From Tabrizicola_A aquatica (GTDB lineage: Bacteria > Pseudomonadota > Alphaproteobacteria > Rhodobacterales > Rhodobacteraceae), in NCBI GenBank assembly GCA_965194375.1, contig OZ239428.1: a stretch of DNA of 64,000 nucleotides; one strand, 5' to 3'. This document shows, one piece after another, positions 49,531 through 57,819 of this stretch. The notes beneath the pieces are model-generated. The model ran no database searches, was not told the DNA's origin, and saw only the letters and a list, made by a program, of their open reading frames with translations. How positions within the stretch are numbered: position 1 is the stretch's first letter; each line of letters starts with the position of its first letter. Made by a program: the position numbers and the translations under genes.

Positions 49531-50886
49531 TTAGCGCCGCGCCGGAGCCTTCGGGGTGCGTTTCTTGCCCCGCAGGTTCGACTTTTCGATCAGCCCTTCA
49601 TACTGATGGGCGAGCAGATGCGATTGCACCTGATTGATGGTGTCCATGGTCACCGAGACCACGATCAACACCGAGGTGCCGCCAAAGTAGAAGGGAATGG
49701 CAAACTGGTCGCGCAGCACTTCGGGCAGCAGGCAGATCAGCGCCAGATAACCCGAGCCGACCACCAAGACACGATTGACCACATATTCGAGATATTCTTC
49801 GGTCTTTTTCCCGGGGCGGATGCCGGGGATAAAGCCGTTCTGATCTTGCAGGTTCTTGGCGACATCCTCGACCTTGAAGGCCACGTTGAACGTGTAGAAA
49901 TACGCGAAGAACACGATCATGCCGACGAAGAACAACAGATAGAGCGGCTGACCGGGGCCGAAATAGGCCAGAATGGTCGACATGATCGGGCCGGTTTGCG
50001 CGCCCGAGAAGGTCGAGATTGTGATCGGCAGCAGGAGCAACGACGAGGCGAAGATTGCCGGGATAACGCCCGAGGGGTTCACCTTGATCGGCAGGTTAGA
50101 CGAGCCGCCATCGAACACCTTCATACCCACCTGACGGCGGGGATACTGGATCGTGATCTTGCGCAGCGCGCGCTCCATGAACACCACAGCCGCAATCACG
50201 ACCACGACCATGATCAGCACGCCAATGATAACCGGGGTCGAGATGACACCCGCGCGGCCTTGGCTGAAGAACTGGGCGAGTGCTGCCGGAATTTCCGCCA
50301 CAATGCCCACAAAGATGATCAGCGAAATGCCGTTGCCAATGCCGCGTGCGGTGATTTGCTCACCCAGCCACATCAGGAACATAGTGCCGCCCACCAGCGT
50401 GATGACACAGGACGCCACAAAGAACGCACCCGGCGTGTGGGCCAAACCGCCCGCTTGCAGCGAAATGGCGATGCCATAGCCTTGGAACAGCGCCAGCGCC
50501 ACGGTGCCGTAGCGCGTCCACTGGTTCATCTTCTTGCGGCCCTGCTCGCCCTCTTTCTTCATCTGTTCCAGCGCGGGCACCATGGATGCCAGAAGCTGGA
50601 CGATGATGGAGGCCGAGATATAGGGCATGATGCCAAGGGCAAAGATCCCCATGCGGCTGATCGCGCCGCCGGTGAACATGTTCAGAATACCGCCCAGACC
50701 GGCACCTGCATCGGCCATAAACTCGCGCAGCGCCTGACCATCGATCCCGGGAACCGGGATATAGGTGCCAAGGCGGTAAACGATCAGCAGGCCAAGGGTA
50801 AAGAAGATACGCTGACGCAGATCCGTCGCTTTACCGAAGGCCCCCCAAGACAGGTTGGCCGCCATTTGCTCTGCAGCAGATGCCAT
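49531..50886 (-). CDS. secY: Preprotein translocase subunit SecY
   Basis: The ten-span channel of the Sec translocon. The 451 residues start MASAAEQMAANLSWGAFGKA. Family blocks are YRLGTYIPVPGID, FALGIMPYISASIIVQLL, YPRRQVGMKVFDGGSSNLPI and NRVLVVGSGYLALICLLPE. The C-terminus is basic. It lies between rplO and adk. Confidence 0.99.
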   Translation of the reverse strand: MASAAEQMAANLSWGAFGKATDLRQRIFFTLGLLIVYRLGTYIPVPGIDGQALREFMADAGAGLGGILNMFTGGAISRMGIFALGIMPYISASIIVQLLASMVPALEQMKKEGEQGRKKMNQWTRYGTVALALFQGYGIAISLQAGGLAHTPGAFFVASCVITLVGGTMFLMWLGEQITARGIGNGISLIIFVGIVAEIPAALAQFFSQGRAGVISTPVIIGVLIMVVVVIAAVVFMERALRKITIQYPRRQVGMKVFDGGSSNLPIKVNPSGVIPAIFASSLLLLPITISTFSGAQTGPIMSTILAYFGPGQPLYLLFFVGMIVFFAYFYTFNVAFKVEDVAKNLQDQNGFIPGIRPGKKTEEYLEYVVNRVLVVGSGYLALICLLPEVLRDQFAIPFYFGGTSVLIVVSVTMDTINQVQSHLLAHQYEGLIEKSNLRGKKRTPKAPARR

Positions 50887-50989
50887 GTTTGGTCTCTTTC
50901 ATGCACAGCGCCGCCGAACCGTTCTCCGGTCGGCGGCGCGGGAAAACTCGTGGGATGATGTAAGCGGTCTTGTCGCCGCTCACAACCTC

Positions 50990-51457
50990 TTATTCAGCCG
51001 CTGCTGCAACCGTGAGCGAACCGCCAGCGGCCTTTACAGCCTCGATCGCGGCAGCCGATGCGCCGGTGACCACCAGCTTGACGGCCGATTTGATCTCGCC
51101 CTTGTTCAGAACGCGGATGCCGTCCAGCTTTTGCTTGGTCAGGCCCGCAGCGATCAGCGCATCTTCGGTGATCTCGACCTTGGCATCCAGCTTGCCCAGA
51201 CCAATGAACTTTTCGATCAGGCCCAGATTGATGACGGCGTAATGCTTTTGGTTCGGCTTGTTAAAGCCGCGCTTGGGCAGGCGGCGATAGAGCGGCATCT
51301 GGCCGCCTTCGTAACCACCAATGGCCACGCCCGAACGCGATTTCTGGCCCTTGATACCACGGCCAGCGGTCTTGCCCTTGCCCGAGCCGGGACCACGTGC
51401 GACGCGCTTTTGCTTTTTGGCGGCGCCGGGATTGTCGGAAAGTTCATGCAGTTTCAT
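50990..51457 (-). CDS. rplO: 50S ribosomal protein L15
   Basis: Late-assembling 50S protein. The start MKLHELSDNPGAAKKQKR at 51457 follows GGAG by eight bases and gives 155 residues. RGPGSGKGKTAGRGIKGQKS and GFEGGQMPLYRRLPKRG-like GYEGGQMPLYRRLPKRG are the family signature. It is separated from rpmD by ectC and a terminator, so it needs a promoter within or after ectC. Confidence 0.98.
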   Translation of the reverse strand: MKLHELSDNPGAAKKQKRVARGPGSGKGKTAGRGIKGQKSRSGVAIGGYEGGQMPLYRRLPKRGFNKPNQKHYAVINLGLIEKFIGLGKLDAKVEITEDALIAAGLTKQKLDGIRVLNKGEIKSAVKLVVTGASAAAIEAVKAAGGSLTVAAAAE

Positions 51458-51631
51458 GTCGCAAACTCCTATGCCGGAACTGCACCCACTGCGACGGCGG
51501 GGCAAACACGGCGATTTTTCTTGGTTATGTGACGCCGGGCGTCACGGGTCTTGTTGATTCTGTGGCCTTGGAAGGTCACCGGGCGCGTATAGAGGGCGCA
51601 TGCCGATCAATCAACCCCCGTAGGACGGGGC

Positions 51632-52021
51632 TCAACCCGCCGCAGGCGCCGGATAGCTGCCGGACGCATCATGCTTTTCCTGCCCGGTCAGCGCAGGAGT
51701 GAAAACGCAAATGATCCTCAGGTCAGTTGTGGCGCGCAGAAGATGCGCTTCGTGGTGGTCGAGCACATAGACTGTCCCCGGCCCCAAGGGCCAGGTCTGG
51801 CCGGTGGCCACATTCACCACCTCGCCCACGCCTTCGATGACATAGTTGGCCTCGACGTGGTTCTTATACTCCAACTGCTGCTCGGTCCCGGCCTTGCACA
51901 GCGTATCGTGCAAGGAATAGCCCAAGCCATCAGCGGCCAAGAGGATGCGGCGGCTTTCGAAGGCGTCGCCTTTCACATGGGCCGCGGTGTTCAGGATGGA
52001 GGCAAGGGTTCTAACGATCAT
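51632..52021 (-). CDS. ectC: L-ectoine synthase (orphan, inside the spc operon)
   Basis: EctC cyclises N-gamma-acetyl-diaminobutyrate to the osmoprotectant ectoine. The 129-residue cupin has the iron ligands of the family at canonical numbers E57 (NHVE), Y85 (GTVY) and H93 (HHEAH), and substrate-site residues T40, Y52, H55, C105, F107, E115 and H117. Position 21 is Phe where Trp is typical, and 38 is His. No ectA, ectB, ask or ectR is in the window. It sits on the same strand between rpmD and rplO, behind tandem hairpins. Either it completes a pathway encoded elsewhere, or it acts as a solitary EctC on imported or internally made substrate. Confidence 0.9.
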   Translation of the reverse strand: MIVRTLASILNTAAHVKGDAFESRRILLAADGLGYSLHDTLCKAGTEQQLEYKNHVEANYVIEGVGEVVNVATGQTWPLGPGTVYVLDHHEAHLLRATTDLRIICVFTPALTGQEKHDASGSYPAPAAG

Positions 52022-52072
52022 GGCGGCTCCTTAGATTGGCTTGGTCGCTGCAGGATGACCGAGTTTCGCCCA

Positions 52073-52132
52073 AATGAAAACGCCCCCGCGTTTCCGCAGG
52101 GGCGCAATCTGTACGGTGCGCTTTGGCGCACC
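52073..52132 (-). terminator. Tandem hairpins between rpmD and ectC
   Basis: The first hairpin after rpmD is GGTGCGC/GCGCACC (52115-52132, perfect, four-base loop). The second, CGCCCCCGCG/CGCAGGGGCG (52081-52104, one mismatch), is followed by TTTTCATTT on the minus strand and looks like an intrinsic terminator. Confidence 0.8.
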
Positions 52133-52138
52133 TAACCT

Positions 52139-52357
52139 TTAGCCACGCTCTTCAATGATCTGAACGAGGTGGCTGATCTTGTTGACCATACCGCGGATGG
52201 AAGGGGTATCTTCCAGCTCACGGGTGCGGTTCATCTTGTTCAGGCCCAGACCCTTGAGGGTCGCGGTCTGAACGGCCGGGCGCCGGGCGGCCGAGGCCAC
52301 CTGCTTCACGACGATGGTTTTCTTCGCGGCCGGAGCCGCTGCTTTCTTGGCTGCCAT
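52139..52357 (-). CDS. rpmD: 50S ribosomal protein L30
   Basis: L30 of the large subunit. The start MAAKKAAAPAAKKTIVVKQ at 52357 follows GGAGG by seven bases, within the end of rpsE. At 72 residues it is about a dozen longer than usual because of the Ala/Lys-rich N-terminus; the core RRPAVQTATLKGLGLNKMNR and NKISHLVQIIEE is normal. Two bases separate it from the rpsE stop. Confidence 0.97.
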   Translation of the reverse strand: MAAKKAAAPAAKKTIVVKQVASAARRPAVQTATLKGLGLNKMNRTRELEDTPSIRGMVNKISHLVQIIEERG

Positions 52358-52359
52358 GA

Positions 52360-52938
52360 TCAAGCCTCCACGGTTTCAGCGGCGGGCTTGTTCAGGATCT
52401 CGGCCACCTTCTTGTTGCGGCGAGCCGCAACCTGACGGGGCGAGGTCTCTGCTTTCAGACCGTCGATGGTAGCGCGGATCATGTTGTAGGGGTTCTGCGA
52501 GCCAATCGACTTCGCAACAACGTCCTGCAGACCCAGCATTTCGAAGACGGCGCGCATCGGGCCGCCGGCGATGATGCCGGTACCAGCCACAGCCGAGCGC
52601 ATCACGACTTTACCGGCGCCATGACGGCCTTCCATGTCGTGGTGCAGGGTGCGGGCGTCCTTCAAGGGCACGCGGATCATCTGGCGCTTGGCCTGTTCCG
52701 TTGCCTTGCGGATCGCTTCCGGCACTTCCTTTGCCTTGCCCTTGCCGAAGCCGACACGACCTTTTTGGTCGCCGACCACGACGAGTGCTGCAAAGCCAAA
52801 GCGCTTGCCGCCCTTTACGGTTTTGGAAACGCGGTTGATTGCGACCAGACGGTCAGCAAATTCCGGGGTTTCCTCGGGCCGGTTATCGCGGCGATCATTG
52901 CCACCACGATTGTCCCGACGGTTTTCACGTTCTGCCAT
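52360..52938 (-). CDS. rpsE: 30S ribosomal protein S5
   Basis: S5 affects accuracy and assembly. The 192 residues start MAERENRRDNRGGNDRRDN, an Arg/Asn-rich leader of about 25 residues, then the double-stranded RNA-binding domain (LVAINRVSKTVKGGKRFGFA, VVGDQKGRVGFGKGKAKEV) and the C-terminal fold (GPMRAVFEMLGLQDVVAKS). GAGGAG precedes the start. Confidence 0.99.
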   Translation of the reverse strand: MAERENRRDNRGGNDRRDNRPEETPEFADRLVAINRVSKTVKGGKRFGFAALVVVGDQKGRVGFGKGKAKEVPEAIRKATEQAKRQMIRVPLKDARTLHHDMEGRHGAGKVVMRSAVAGTGIIAGGPMRAVFEMLGLQDVVAKSIGSQNPYNMIRATIDGLKAETSPRQVAARRNKKVAEILNKPAAETVEA

Positions 52939-52949
52939 TTTTCAACTCC

Positions 52950-53309
52950 TCAGAACTTCAGTCCACCTTCACGGGCAGCATCGGCCAAAGCCTTGATCTT
53001 GCCGTGAAAGAGGAAACCGCCGCGATCGAAGTAGCACTCTTCGACACCGGCCTTCTTGGCGCGCTCGGCGATGGTGAGACCCACCTTCGCCGCCGCTTCC
53101 ACATTGTTTTTGCCAACGAAGCCCAGATCCTTTTCCAAGGTCGAAGCTGCCGCGACAGTGATGCCCTTGGCGTCGTCGATCAGCTGAGCGCTGATGTTTT
53201 TCGACGAGCGGTGGACGGACAGGCGAAGGCGGCCATTGGCCATCGCCTTGATCTTGTTCCGGACGCGCATGCGGCGCTTGAGGAACAGCTCTCTTTTGTT
53301 GTTCGCCAT
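52950..53309 (-). CDS. rplR: 50S ribosomal protein L18
   Basis: A 5S rRNA-binding protein of the central protuberance. The 119 residues start MANNKRELFLKRRMRVRNK and include RLSVHRSSKNISAQLIDDA and CYFDRGGFLFHGKIKALAD. It lies 11 bases from both neighbours, rplF and rpsE. Confidence 0.99.
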   Translation of the reverse strand: MANNKRELFLKRRMRVRNKIKAMANGRLRLSVHRSSKNISAQLIDDAKGITVAAASTLEKDLGFVGKNNVEAAAKVGLTIAERAKKAGVEECYFDRGGFLFHGKIKALADAAREGGLKF

Positions 53310-53320
53310 TTTTGCGCCCC

Positions 53321-53854
53321 TTACTTCTTCTTGCCTTCCTTGCGGAAGACGAACTCGCCCTTGTAGCGGATGCCTTTGCCCTTATAGGGCTCGGGCTTGC
53401 GCCACTCGCGGATGTTCGCGGCGACCTGACCAACCTGCTGTTGGTCAATGCCTTCCACAATGATTTCGGTCTGCTTCGGAGAGGTGACGGTGATGCCAGC
53501 CGGAACCGCGAAGTTTACTTCGTGGCTGTAACCCAGCGAAAGCTTCAGGACGTTGCCGTTCATCGCAGCGCGATAACCCACACCCTGAATTTCCATCTCT
53601 TTCTTGAAGCCGGTGCTGACGCCGATGACCAAATTTTCGATCATCGAGCGCGACATGCCCCACTGTTGACGCGCGATCTTCGAGGTGCCGCGCGGCGTCA
53701 CCTTGATCGTGTCGTTTTCAATGGTCAGCGTCACGTTGTCGCCAGCGGTGAAGCTGCGGGTGCCCTTCGGGCCTTTGACTTCGACGGTCTGGCCAGAGAT
53801 CGTGGCCGAGACGCCTTTGACAAGGGCGACGGGTTTCTTGCCGATACGAGACAT
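53321..53854 (-). CDS. rplF: 50S ribosomal protein L6
   Basis: L6 lies near the factor-binding site beside the sarcin-ricin loop. The 177 residues begin MSRIGKKPVALVKGVSATIS, with the two repeated domains and the C-terminal signature PEPYKGKGIRYKGEFVFRKE. It lies ten bases after rpsH. Confidence 0.99.
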   Translation of the reverse strand: MSRIGKKPVALVKGVSATISGQTVEVKGPKGTRSFTAGDNVTLTIENDTIKVTPRGTSKIARQQWGMSRSMIENLVIGVSTGFKKEMEIQGVGYRAAMNGNVLKLSLGYSHEVNFAVPAGITVTSPKQTEIIVEGIDQQQVGQVAANIREWRKPEPYKGKGIRYKGEFVFRKEGKKK

Positions 53855-53864
53855 TCAACCCTCC

Positions 53865-54263
53865 TTAGAACACGGTGCAAAGCACTTCGCCGCCAACATT
53901 GGCCGCGCGTGCATTTGCATCCGACATGACGCCCTTCGGCGTCGAGACGATGGAGATACCCAGGCCATTGCGGACCGTGGGGATATCCTTAACGCCCATG
54001 TACACACGACGGCCGGGCTTCGACACGCGCTTAACTTCGCGGATCACCGGAGTGCCTTCGTAGTACTTCAGGCTGATTTCAAACTCACCCTGGCCATTGG
54101 CCGTGGGGGTCTTTTCATAGCCGCGGATATAGCCTTCCGACAGCAGCACATCCAGAACGCGAGCCCGCAGCGTGGACGCCGGGGTTTTCACGGTGGACTT
54201 GCCACGCAGCTGACTGTTGCGGATGCGCGTCAGCATATCGCCAATAGGGTCGTTCATCGACAT
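53865..54263 (-). CDS. rpsH: 30S ribosomal protein S8
   Basis: A primary 16S rRNA-binding protein and, in enterobacteria, the repressor of this operon. The start MSMNDPIGDMLTRIRNSQLR follows AAGGAG. The 132 residues end in the signature VSTPKGVMSDANARAANVGG and EVLCTVF. Confidence 0.99.
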   Translation of the reverse strand: MSMNDPIGDMLTRIRNSQLRGKSTVKTPASTLRARVLDVLLSEGYIRGYEKTPTANGQGEFEISLKYYEGTPVIREVKRVSKPGRRVYMGVKDIPTVRNGLGISIVSTPKGVMSDANARAANVGGEVLCTVF

Positions 54264-54275
54264 TGTGCGATCTCC

Positions 54276-54581
54276 TTACCAGCTGGACTTGACCATGCCC
54301 GGGATCTGACCGAACGAGGCCAGTTCACGCAGCATGATGCGGCTGAGTTTGAGCTTGCGATAGAACGCATGCGGACGGCCCGTCAGCTGGCAGCGGTTGT
54401 GGATCCGCGTTGCCGACGAGTTGCGGGGCATCTGAGCCAGCTTCAGAGTCGCCTTAAAGCGCTCTTCGACGGGCTTGGACTGGTCGTTGATCACCGCTTT
54501 GAGGGCGGCGCGCTTGGAAGCATGCTGCTTCACAAGGGCGGCACGCTTCACTTCGCGGTTCACCATGGATTTTTTTGCCAT
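54276..54581 (-). CDS. rpsN: 30S ribosomal protein S14
   Basis: The zinc-free, 101-residue form of S14: MAKKSMVNREVKRAALVKQ at the start, MPRNSSATRIHNRCQLTGRP in the core, and LRELASFGQIPGMVKSSW at the end. It has a single Cys, so no zinc ribbon. It lies between rplE and rpsH. Confidence 0.99.
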   Translation of the reverse strand: MAKKSMVNREVKRAALVKQHASKRAALKAVINDQSKPVEERFKATLKLAQMPRNSSATRIHNRCQLTGRPHAFYRKLKLSRIMLRELASFGQIPGMVKSSW

Positions 54582-54599
54582 TGCTTCGGTTCCTCGCGC

Positions 54600-55160
54600 T
54601 TACGACGTGAAGGGCATGTTGAAATGCTTCAACAGCGCCTTGGCTTCCGCGTCGTTATTTGCGGTGGTGCAGATGATGATGTCCATGCCGAGGATCTCAT
54701 CGACTTTGTCGAAATTGATCTCGGGGAACACGATTTGCTCTTTCAGGCCCATGGCATAGTTGCCACGGCCGTCGAACGAGGAGCCTTTCACGCCGCGGAA
54801 GTCGCGAACGCGGGGCAGAGCCACCGTGATCAGACGGTCGAGGAATTCATACATGCGGTCGCCGCGCAGCGTGACCTTGCAGCCCAGCGGCATTTCCTCG
54901 CGAACGCGGAAACCTGCGATGGACTTCTTGGCCTTGGTGATGACAGCTTTCTGGCCCGCGATCGCCGTGAGTTCTTCAGCGGCAGTCTTGACCTTCTTGG
55001 TGTCTTTCACGGCTTCGCCGACACCCATGTTCAGGACGATCTTGTCCAGCTTGGGGATCTGCATGTCGTTCTTGTAGCCGAACTCGGCCTTCATCGCGGC
55101 GCGGATGCGGGCGTGATAGTCAGCCTTGGCGCGCGGGGTGTATTTGGCTTGATCCAACAT
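54600..55160 (-). CDS. rplE: 50S ribosomal protein L5
   Basis: A 5S rRNA-binding protein that touches the P-site tRNA. The 186 residues include KLDKIVLNMGVGEAVKDTKK, ISQKAVITKAKKSIAGF in the variant IAGQKAVITKAKKSIAGF, and REEMPLGCKVTLRGDRMYEF. Its start codon shares one base with the rplX stop. Confidence 0.99.
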   Translation of the reverse strand: MLDQAKYTPRAKADYHARIRAAMKAEFGYKNDMQIPKLDKIVLNMGVGEAVKDTKKVKTAAEELTAIAGQKAVITKAKKSIAGFRVREEMPLGCKVTLRGDRMYEFLDRLITVALPRVRDFRGVKGSSFDGRGNYAMGLKEQIVFPEINFDKVDEILGMDIIICTTANNDAEAKALLKHFNMPFTS

Positions 55161-55465
55161 CAGATGGCCTCCCCGGTGGTCTTGGCGAAACGAACCTTCT
55201 TGTCGCCTTCCATGCGGAAGCCAACGCGGGTGGCTTTGCCATTCTTGTCCATCAGCGCCAGGTTCGACAGGTCGATCGGCATGGCTTTCGCCAGACGGCC
55301 GCCCTGCGAGGCTTGCGACTGCTTGGTGTGACGGATCGCGACGTTGACGCCTTCAACCACGGCTTTGTTGGCGGTCGGATTCACAGAAGCGATTTCGCCC
55401 TGCTTGCCCTTGTCCTTGCCGGTGAGCACGACAACCTTGTCGCCTTTACGGAGCTTGGCGGCCAT
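55160..55465 (-). CDS. rplX: 50S ribosomal protein L24
   Basis: An assembly-initiator protein of the 50S subunit with a KOW motif: KLRKGDKVVVLTGKDKGKQG at residues 3-22. The 101 residues end with DKKVRFAKTTGEAI. One-base overlaps join it to rplN and rplE, so translation of the three is coupled. Confidence 0.99.
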   Translation of the reverse strand: MAAKLRKGDKVVVLTGKDKGKQGEIASVNPTANKAVVEGVNVAIRHTKQSQASQGGRLAKAMPIDLSNLALMDKNGKATRVGFRMEGDKKVRFAKTTGEAI

Positions 55466-55833
55466 TACAGCACCTCCGGAGCAAGCGAGATGATTTTCAT
55501 GAAGTTCTTGGCGCGCAGTTCACGGACAACCGGCCCGAAGATACGCGTGCCGACCGGTTCACCCTGGTTGTTCAGGATGACGGCAGCGTTGCGATCAAAA
55601 CGGATGGTGGTGCCGTCTTCACGACGAACTTCCTTGGCGGTGCGAACAACAACGGCCTTACGGACGTCGCCTTTTTTCACACGACCCTTCGGAATCGCTT
55701 CCTTCACCGAAACAACGATGATGTCACCGACCGAAGCATAACGGCGGTGCGAACCGCCCAGAACCTTGATGCACTGAACTCGGCGAGCGCCAGAGTTATC
55801 AGCCACATCCAGATTCGTTTGCATCTGGATCAT
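55465..55833 (-). CDS. rplN: 50S ribosomal protein L14
   Basis: L14 forms an intersubunit bridge and is the target of the silencing factor RsfS. The 122 residues begin MIQMQTNLDVADNSGARRV and include GDIIVVSVKEAIPKGRVKKG and RFDRNAAVILNNQGEPVGTR. It lies 70 bases after rpsQ. Confidence 0.99.
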   Translation of the reverse strand: MIQMQTNLDVADNSGARRVQCIKVLGGSHRRYASVGDIIVVSVKEAIPKGRVKKGDVRKAVVVRTAKEVRREDGTTIRFDRNAAVILNNQGEPVGTRIFGPVVRELRAKNFMKIISLAPEVL

Positions 55834-55903
55834 TTGGTTTCTCCCGACCTTTGGGGATCATTCCCCAGGGTTTCGTATTGTCGACAGACGAAAGGGCCGA
55901 GGC

Positions 55904-56137
55904 TTATGCCTCGACCACAACCGTCCAGCGTTTGGTTTTCGAAATCGGTGCGCACTCTTCGATGCGAACAGTGTCACCGGTCTTGAATTTGTTGTGTTCG
56001 TCGTGAGCGCGATATTTCTTCGACTTACGAACGGTCTTTTGCAGCAGCGGGTGCTTGAAACGACGTTCCACCAAAACGGTGATGGTCTGTTCGTTCTTGT
56101 CCGAGGTGACAACACCCTGCAGGATACGTTTCGGCAT
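55904..56137 (-). CDS. rpsQ: 30S ribosomal protein S17
   Basis: A primary 16S rRNA-binding OB-fold protein. The 77 residues start MPKRILQGVVTSDKNEQTIT and include FKHPLLQKTVRKSKKYRAHDE and GDTVRIEECAPISKTKRW. It lies 11 bases after rpmC. Confidence 0.98.
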   Translation of the reverse strand: MPKRILQGVVTSDKNEQTITVLVERRFKHPLLQKTVRKSKKYRAHDEHNKFKTGDTVRIEECAPISKTKRWTVVVEA

Positions 56138-56148
56138 GGCGGTTCCCC

Positions 56149-56349
56149 TTACTTCGCAGCTTCAGCAGCTTTTTGGACAAGCACAGTCTTGATGCGGGCG
56201 ACGTCACGACGGACAGCGCGCATGCGGGCGGTGTTTTCCAGCTGGTTGGTGGCGGCCTGGAAGCGCAGGTTGAAGGCTTCCTTCTTCAGCGCAACGAGGT
56301 TCTCGCGCAGCGCTTCGGGGGTTTTCCCGTGCAGTTCTTTGGCGTTCAT
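56149..56349 (-). CDS. rpmC: 50S ribosomal protein L29
   Basis: L29 lies at the tunnel exit and helps bind SRP and trigger factor. The start MNAKELHGKTPEALRENLVA at 56349 gives 66 residues with an AAGGAAAAGG stretch upstream. NLRFQAATNQLENTARMRAV is the family signature. Here it is the first gene of its operon, whereas it normally follows rplP directly. Confidence 0.97.
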   Translation of the reverse strand: MNAKELHGKTPEALRENLVALKKEAFNLRFQAATNQLENTARMRAVRRDVARIKTVLVQKAAEAAK

Positions 56350-56459
56350 GCGCCTTTTCCTTTTCTCAGTCACCAGAAGGCCCCTTTCAGGTCACCTTGG
56401 GTCCGGTGGAACAAAAATAGTCCTACGATTCGCGGTTGCCCGGAATCGTTGGATGGGGC

Positions 56460-56488
56460 CGTATAGGGGGGATGGCAGGATAGGGCAA
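56460..56488 (-). promoter_or_regulatory. Promoter candidate for the rpmC-rplQ operon
   Basis: TTGCCC (56488-56483) and TATACG (56465-56460) are 17 bases apart on the minus strand, in the 151-base gap before rpmC. A promoter is required here, because the operon is detached from rplP. Confidence 0.55.
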
Positions 56489-56500
56489 GCGGGAAATCCC

Positions 56501-57124
56501 CTAGGCCCAATTGTAATTGAAGCTGACCGAAATTCGCTCTTCTTGGGACATGTTCATCGGCACTTCATGCCGCAGCCAGCTTTCCCACAGCAGAAGCTCA
56601 CCCACCTCGGGCTTTACATAGACGAATGGCTGAAGCTCTTGCGGGGCGTCTTTTTTCCGCAGGGGGGACAGCATCATCATGGCGAGACGCGGGTCTTCCA
56701 GTTTCAGCGCCGAGGTGCCTTCGGGCATCGCCACGTAGGTGGTGCCAGAGATCACCGAATGGGGGTGGATATGGCTGGAGTGCGTGCCGCCTTCTGGCAG
56801 GATGTTGATCCAAAAGGCGTTGCATTTGAGTTTCTTGCCTTGCAGATCAAAGCCCAGCGCCTCGCAGAACGCCGCCACATGCTTGTCCAAGGCCTTTTCC
56901 AGATTGCCAAAGATCGGCGCGCGCCAAGGAAGATCGTCAAGTGAGGCATAGGATGTATAGCCCGGATAGCCCTCCCGCTCGCACCATTCCTGACCGGCCT
57001 CGTCATCCTCGGCAATCGCGATACAGGTGTCGCGCAGTTCGTCGTAGCTCACCTTTTTCTTGGCCAGATCGTTCAACTTGGCGCGGTAAAGCGGCGTGAC
57101 GAAAAGGTTGGTGAGGGTGGACAT
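56501..57124 (-). CDS. TIGR02466-type putative 2OG-Fe(II) oxygenase
   Basis: A predicted Fe(II)/2-oxoglutarate-dependent dioxygenase, substrate unknown. The start MSTLTNLFVTPLYRAKLND at 57124 follows GGAG by seven bases; 207 residues. The metal site is in HSSHIHPHSVISGTTYVAMP (His residues), and the distal His and Arg are in SWLRHEVPMNMSQEERISVS. It is directly upstream of the rpmC operon, on the same strand. A role in hydroxylating a ribosomal protein can be imagined but nothing in the sequence shows it. Confidence 0.85.
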   Translation of the reverse strand: MSTLTNLFVTPLYRAKLNDLAKKKVSYDELRDTCIAIAEDDEAGQEWCEREGYPGYTSYASLDDLPWRAPIFGNLEKALDKHVAAFCEALGFDLQGKKLKCNAFWINILPEGGTHSSHIHPHSVISGTTYVAMPEGTSALKLEDPRLAMMMLSPLRKKDAPQELQPFVYVKPEVGELLLWESWLRHEVPMNMSQEERISVSFNYNWA

Positions 57125-57210
57125 GGACAGGCTCCGTAAAGGCAGGGCGGGTTGGGCCTGTCGTTCCATACCTTTGGATTTGGCGCAAGGTGGCTTGGTG
57201 TCTGGCGGGC

Positions 57211-57819
57211 CTAGCCGTGGCGGATCACCAGATCGGCAGGGCGAGAGCCTGCCACCACGCGGCGGATGTTGGGCATGTCATTGCCGTCGATCCAGGCGCG
57301 GGCCTGATCAGGCGTTTTGCCGTAATGCGCCCAACGCGCCATCAGGCGGCGGTCCAACTTGGCCTCGGGGACGTCGATCCAGATCGTCAGATCAAAGAGC
57401 GGCGCAAGATCGGGCCAAGGCGCTTCATTCAACAAAAGGTAATTGCCTTCGACAATCAGGATACGGTCGTCCGGGCCAACAATGTCGGCCCCGGCGCGGC
57501 TGATTTCCAGATCGCGGTCAAAGAGGGGGATCGCCACCTCGTCTTCGGTGCGAAGCCGCGTCAGAAGGTGACGAAAGCCCGCCACATCGAAGGTGTCCGG
57601 CGCGCCTTTCCGGGCGCGGGCACCGCGCGCGATCAGTACAGCATCATCATAGTGAAATCCATCCATCGGGACCGCCTTGGCACCTTGCCCCAAGGCCGCA
57701 ACCAGTTCGGCGGCGAGCGTGGATTTGCCCGCACCGGGCGGGCCGGCAAGGGCGGTCAGAAGCCGCCCCTGCGCTTGCGCTTTCGCGCGGATGGTTGCTG
57801 CCAGTTGCGCCGGGGTCAT
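57211..57819 (-). CDS. frcK: FrcK-like sugar/nucleoside kinase
   Basis: A P-loop kinase of the uridine kinase/PanK-like superfamily, 202 residues. It has GPPGAGKST (27-35), MDGFHYDD, SFDR-type region PLFDRDLE, IVEGNYLLL and a basic LID (DRRLMARWAHYGKTPDQARA). In Sinorhizobium meliloti the fourth gene of frcBCAK encodes such a protein. The start overlaps the frcA stop (ATGA), so it belongs to the sugar operon and may phosphorylate the imported sugar. The substrate is not shown by the sequence. Confidence 0.82.
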   Translation of the reverse strand: MTPAQLAATIRAKAQAQGRLLTALAGPPGAGKSTLAAELVAALGQGAKAVPMDGFHYDDAVLIARGARARKGAPDTFDVAGFRHLLTRLRTEDEVAIPLFDRDLEISRAGADIVGPDDRILIVEGNYLLLNEAPWPDLAPLFDLTIWIDVPEAKLDRRLMARWAHYGKTPDQARAWIDGNDMPNIRRVVAGSRPADLVIRHG

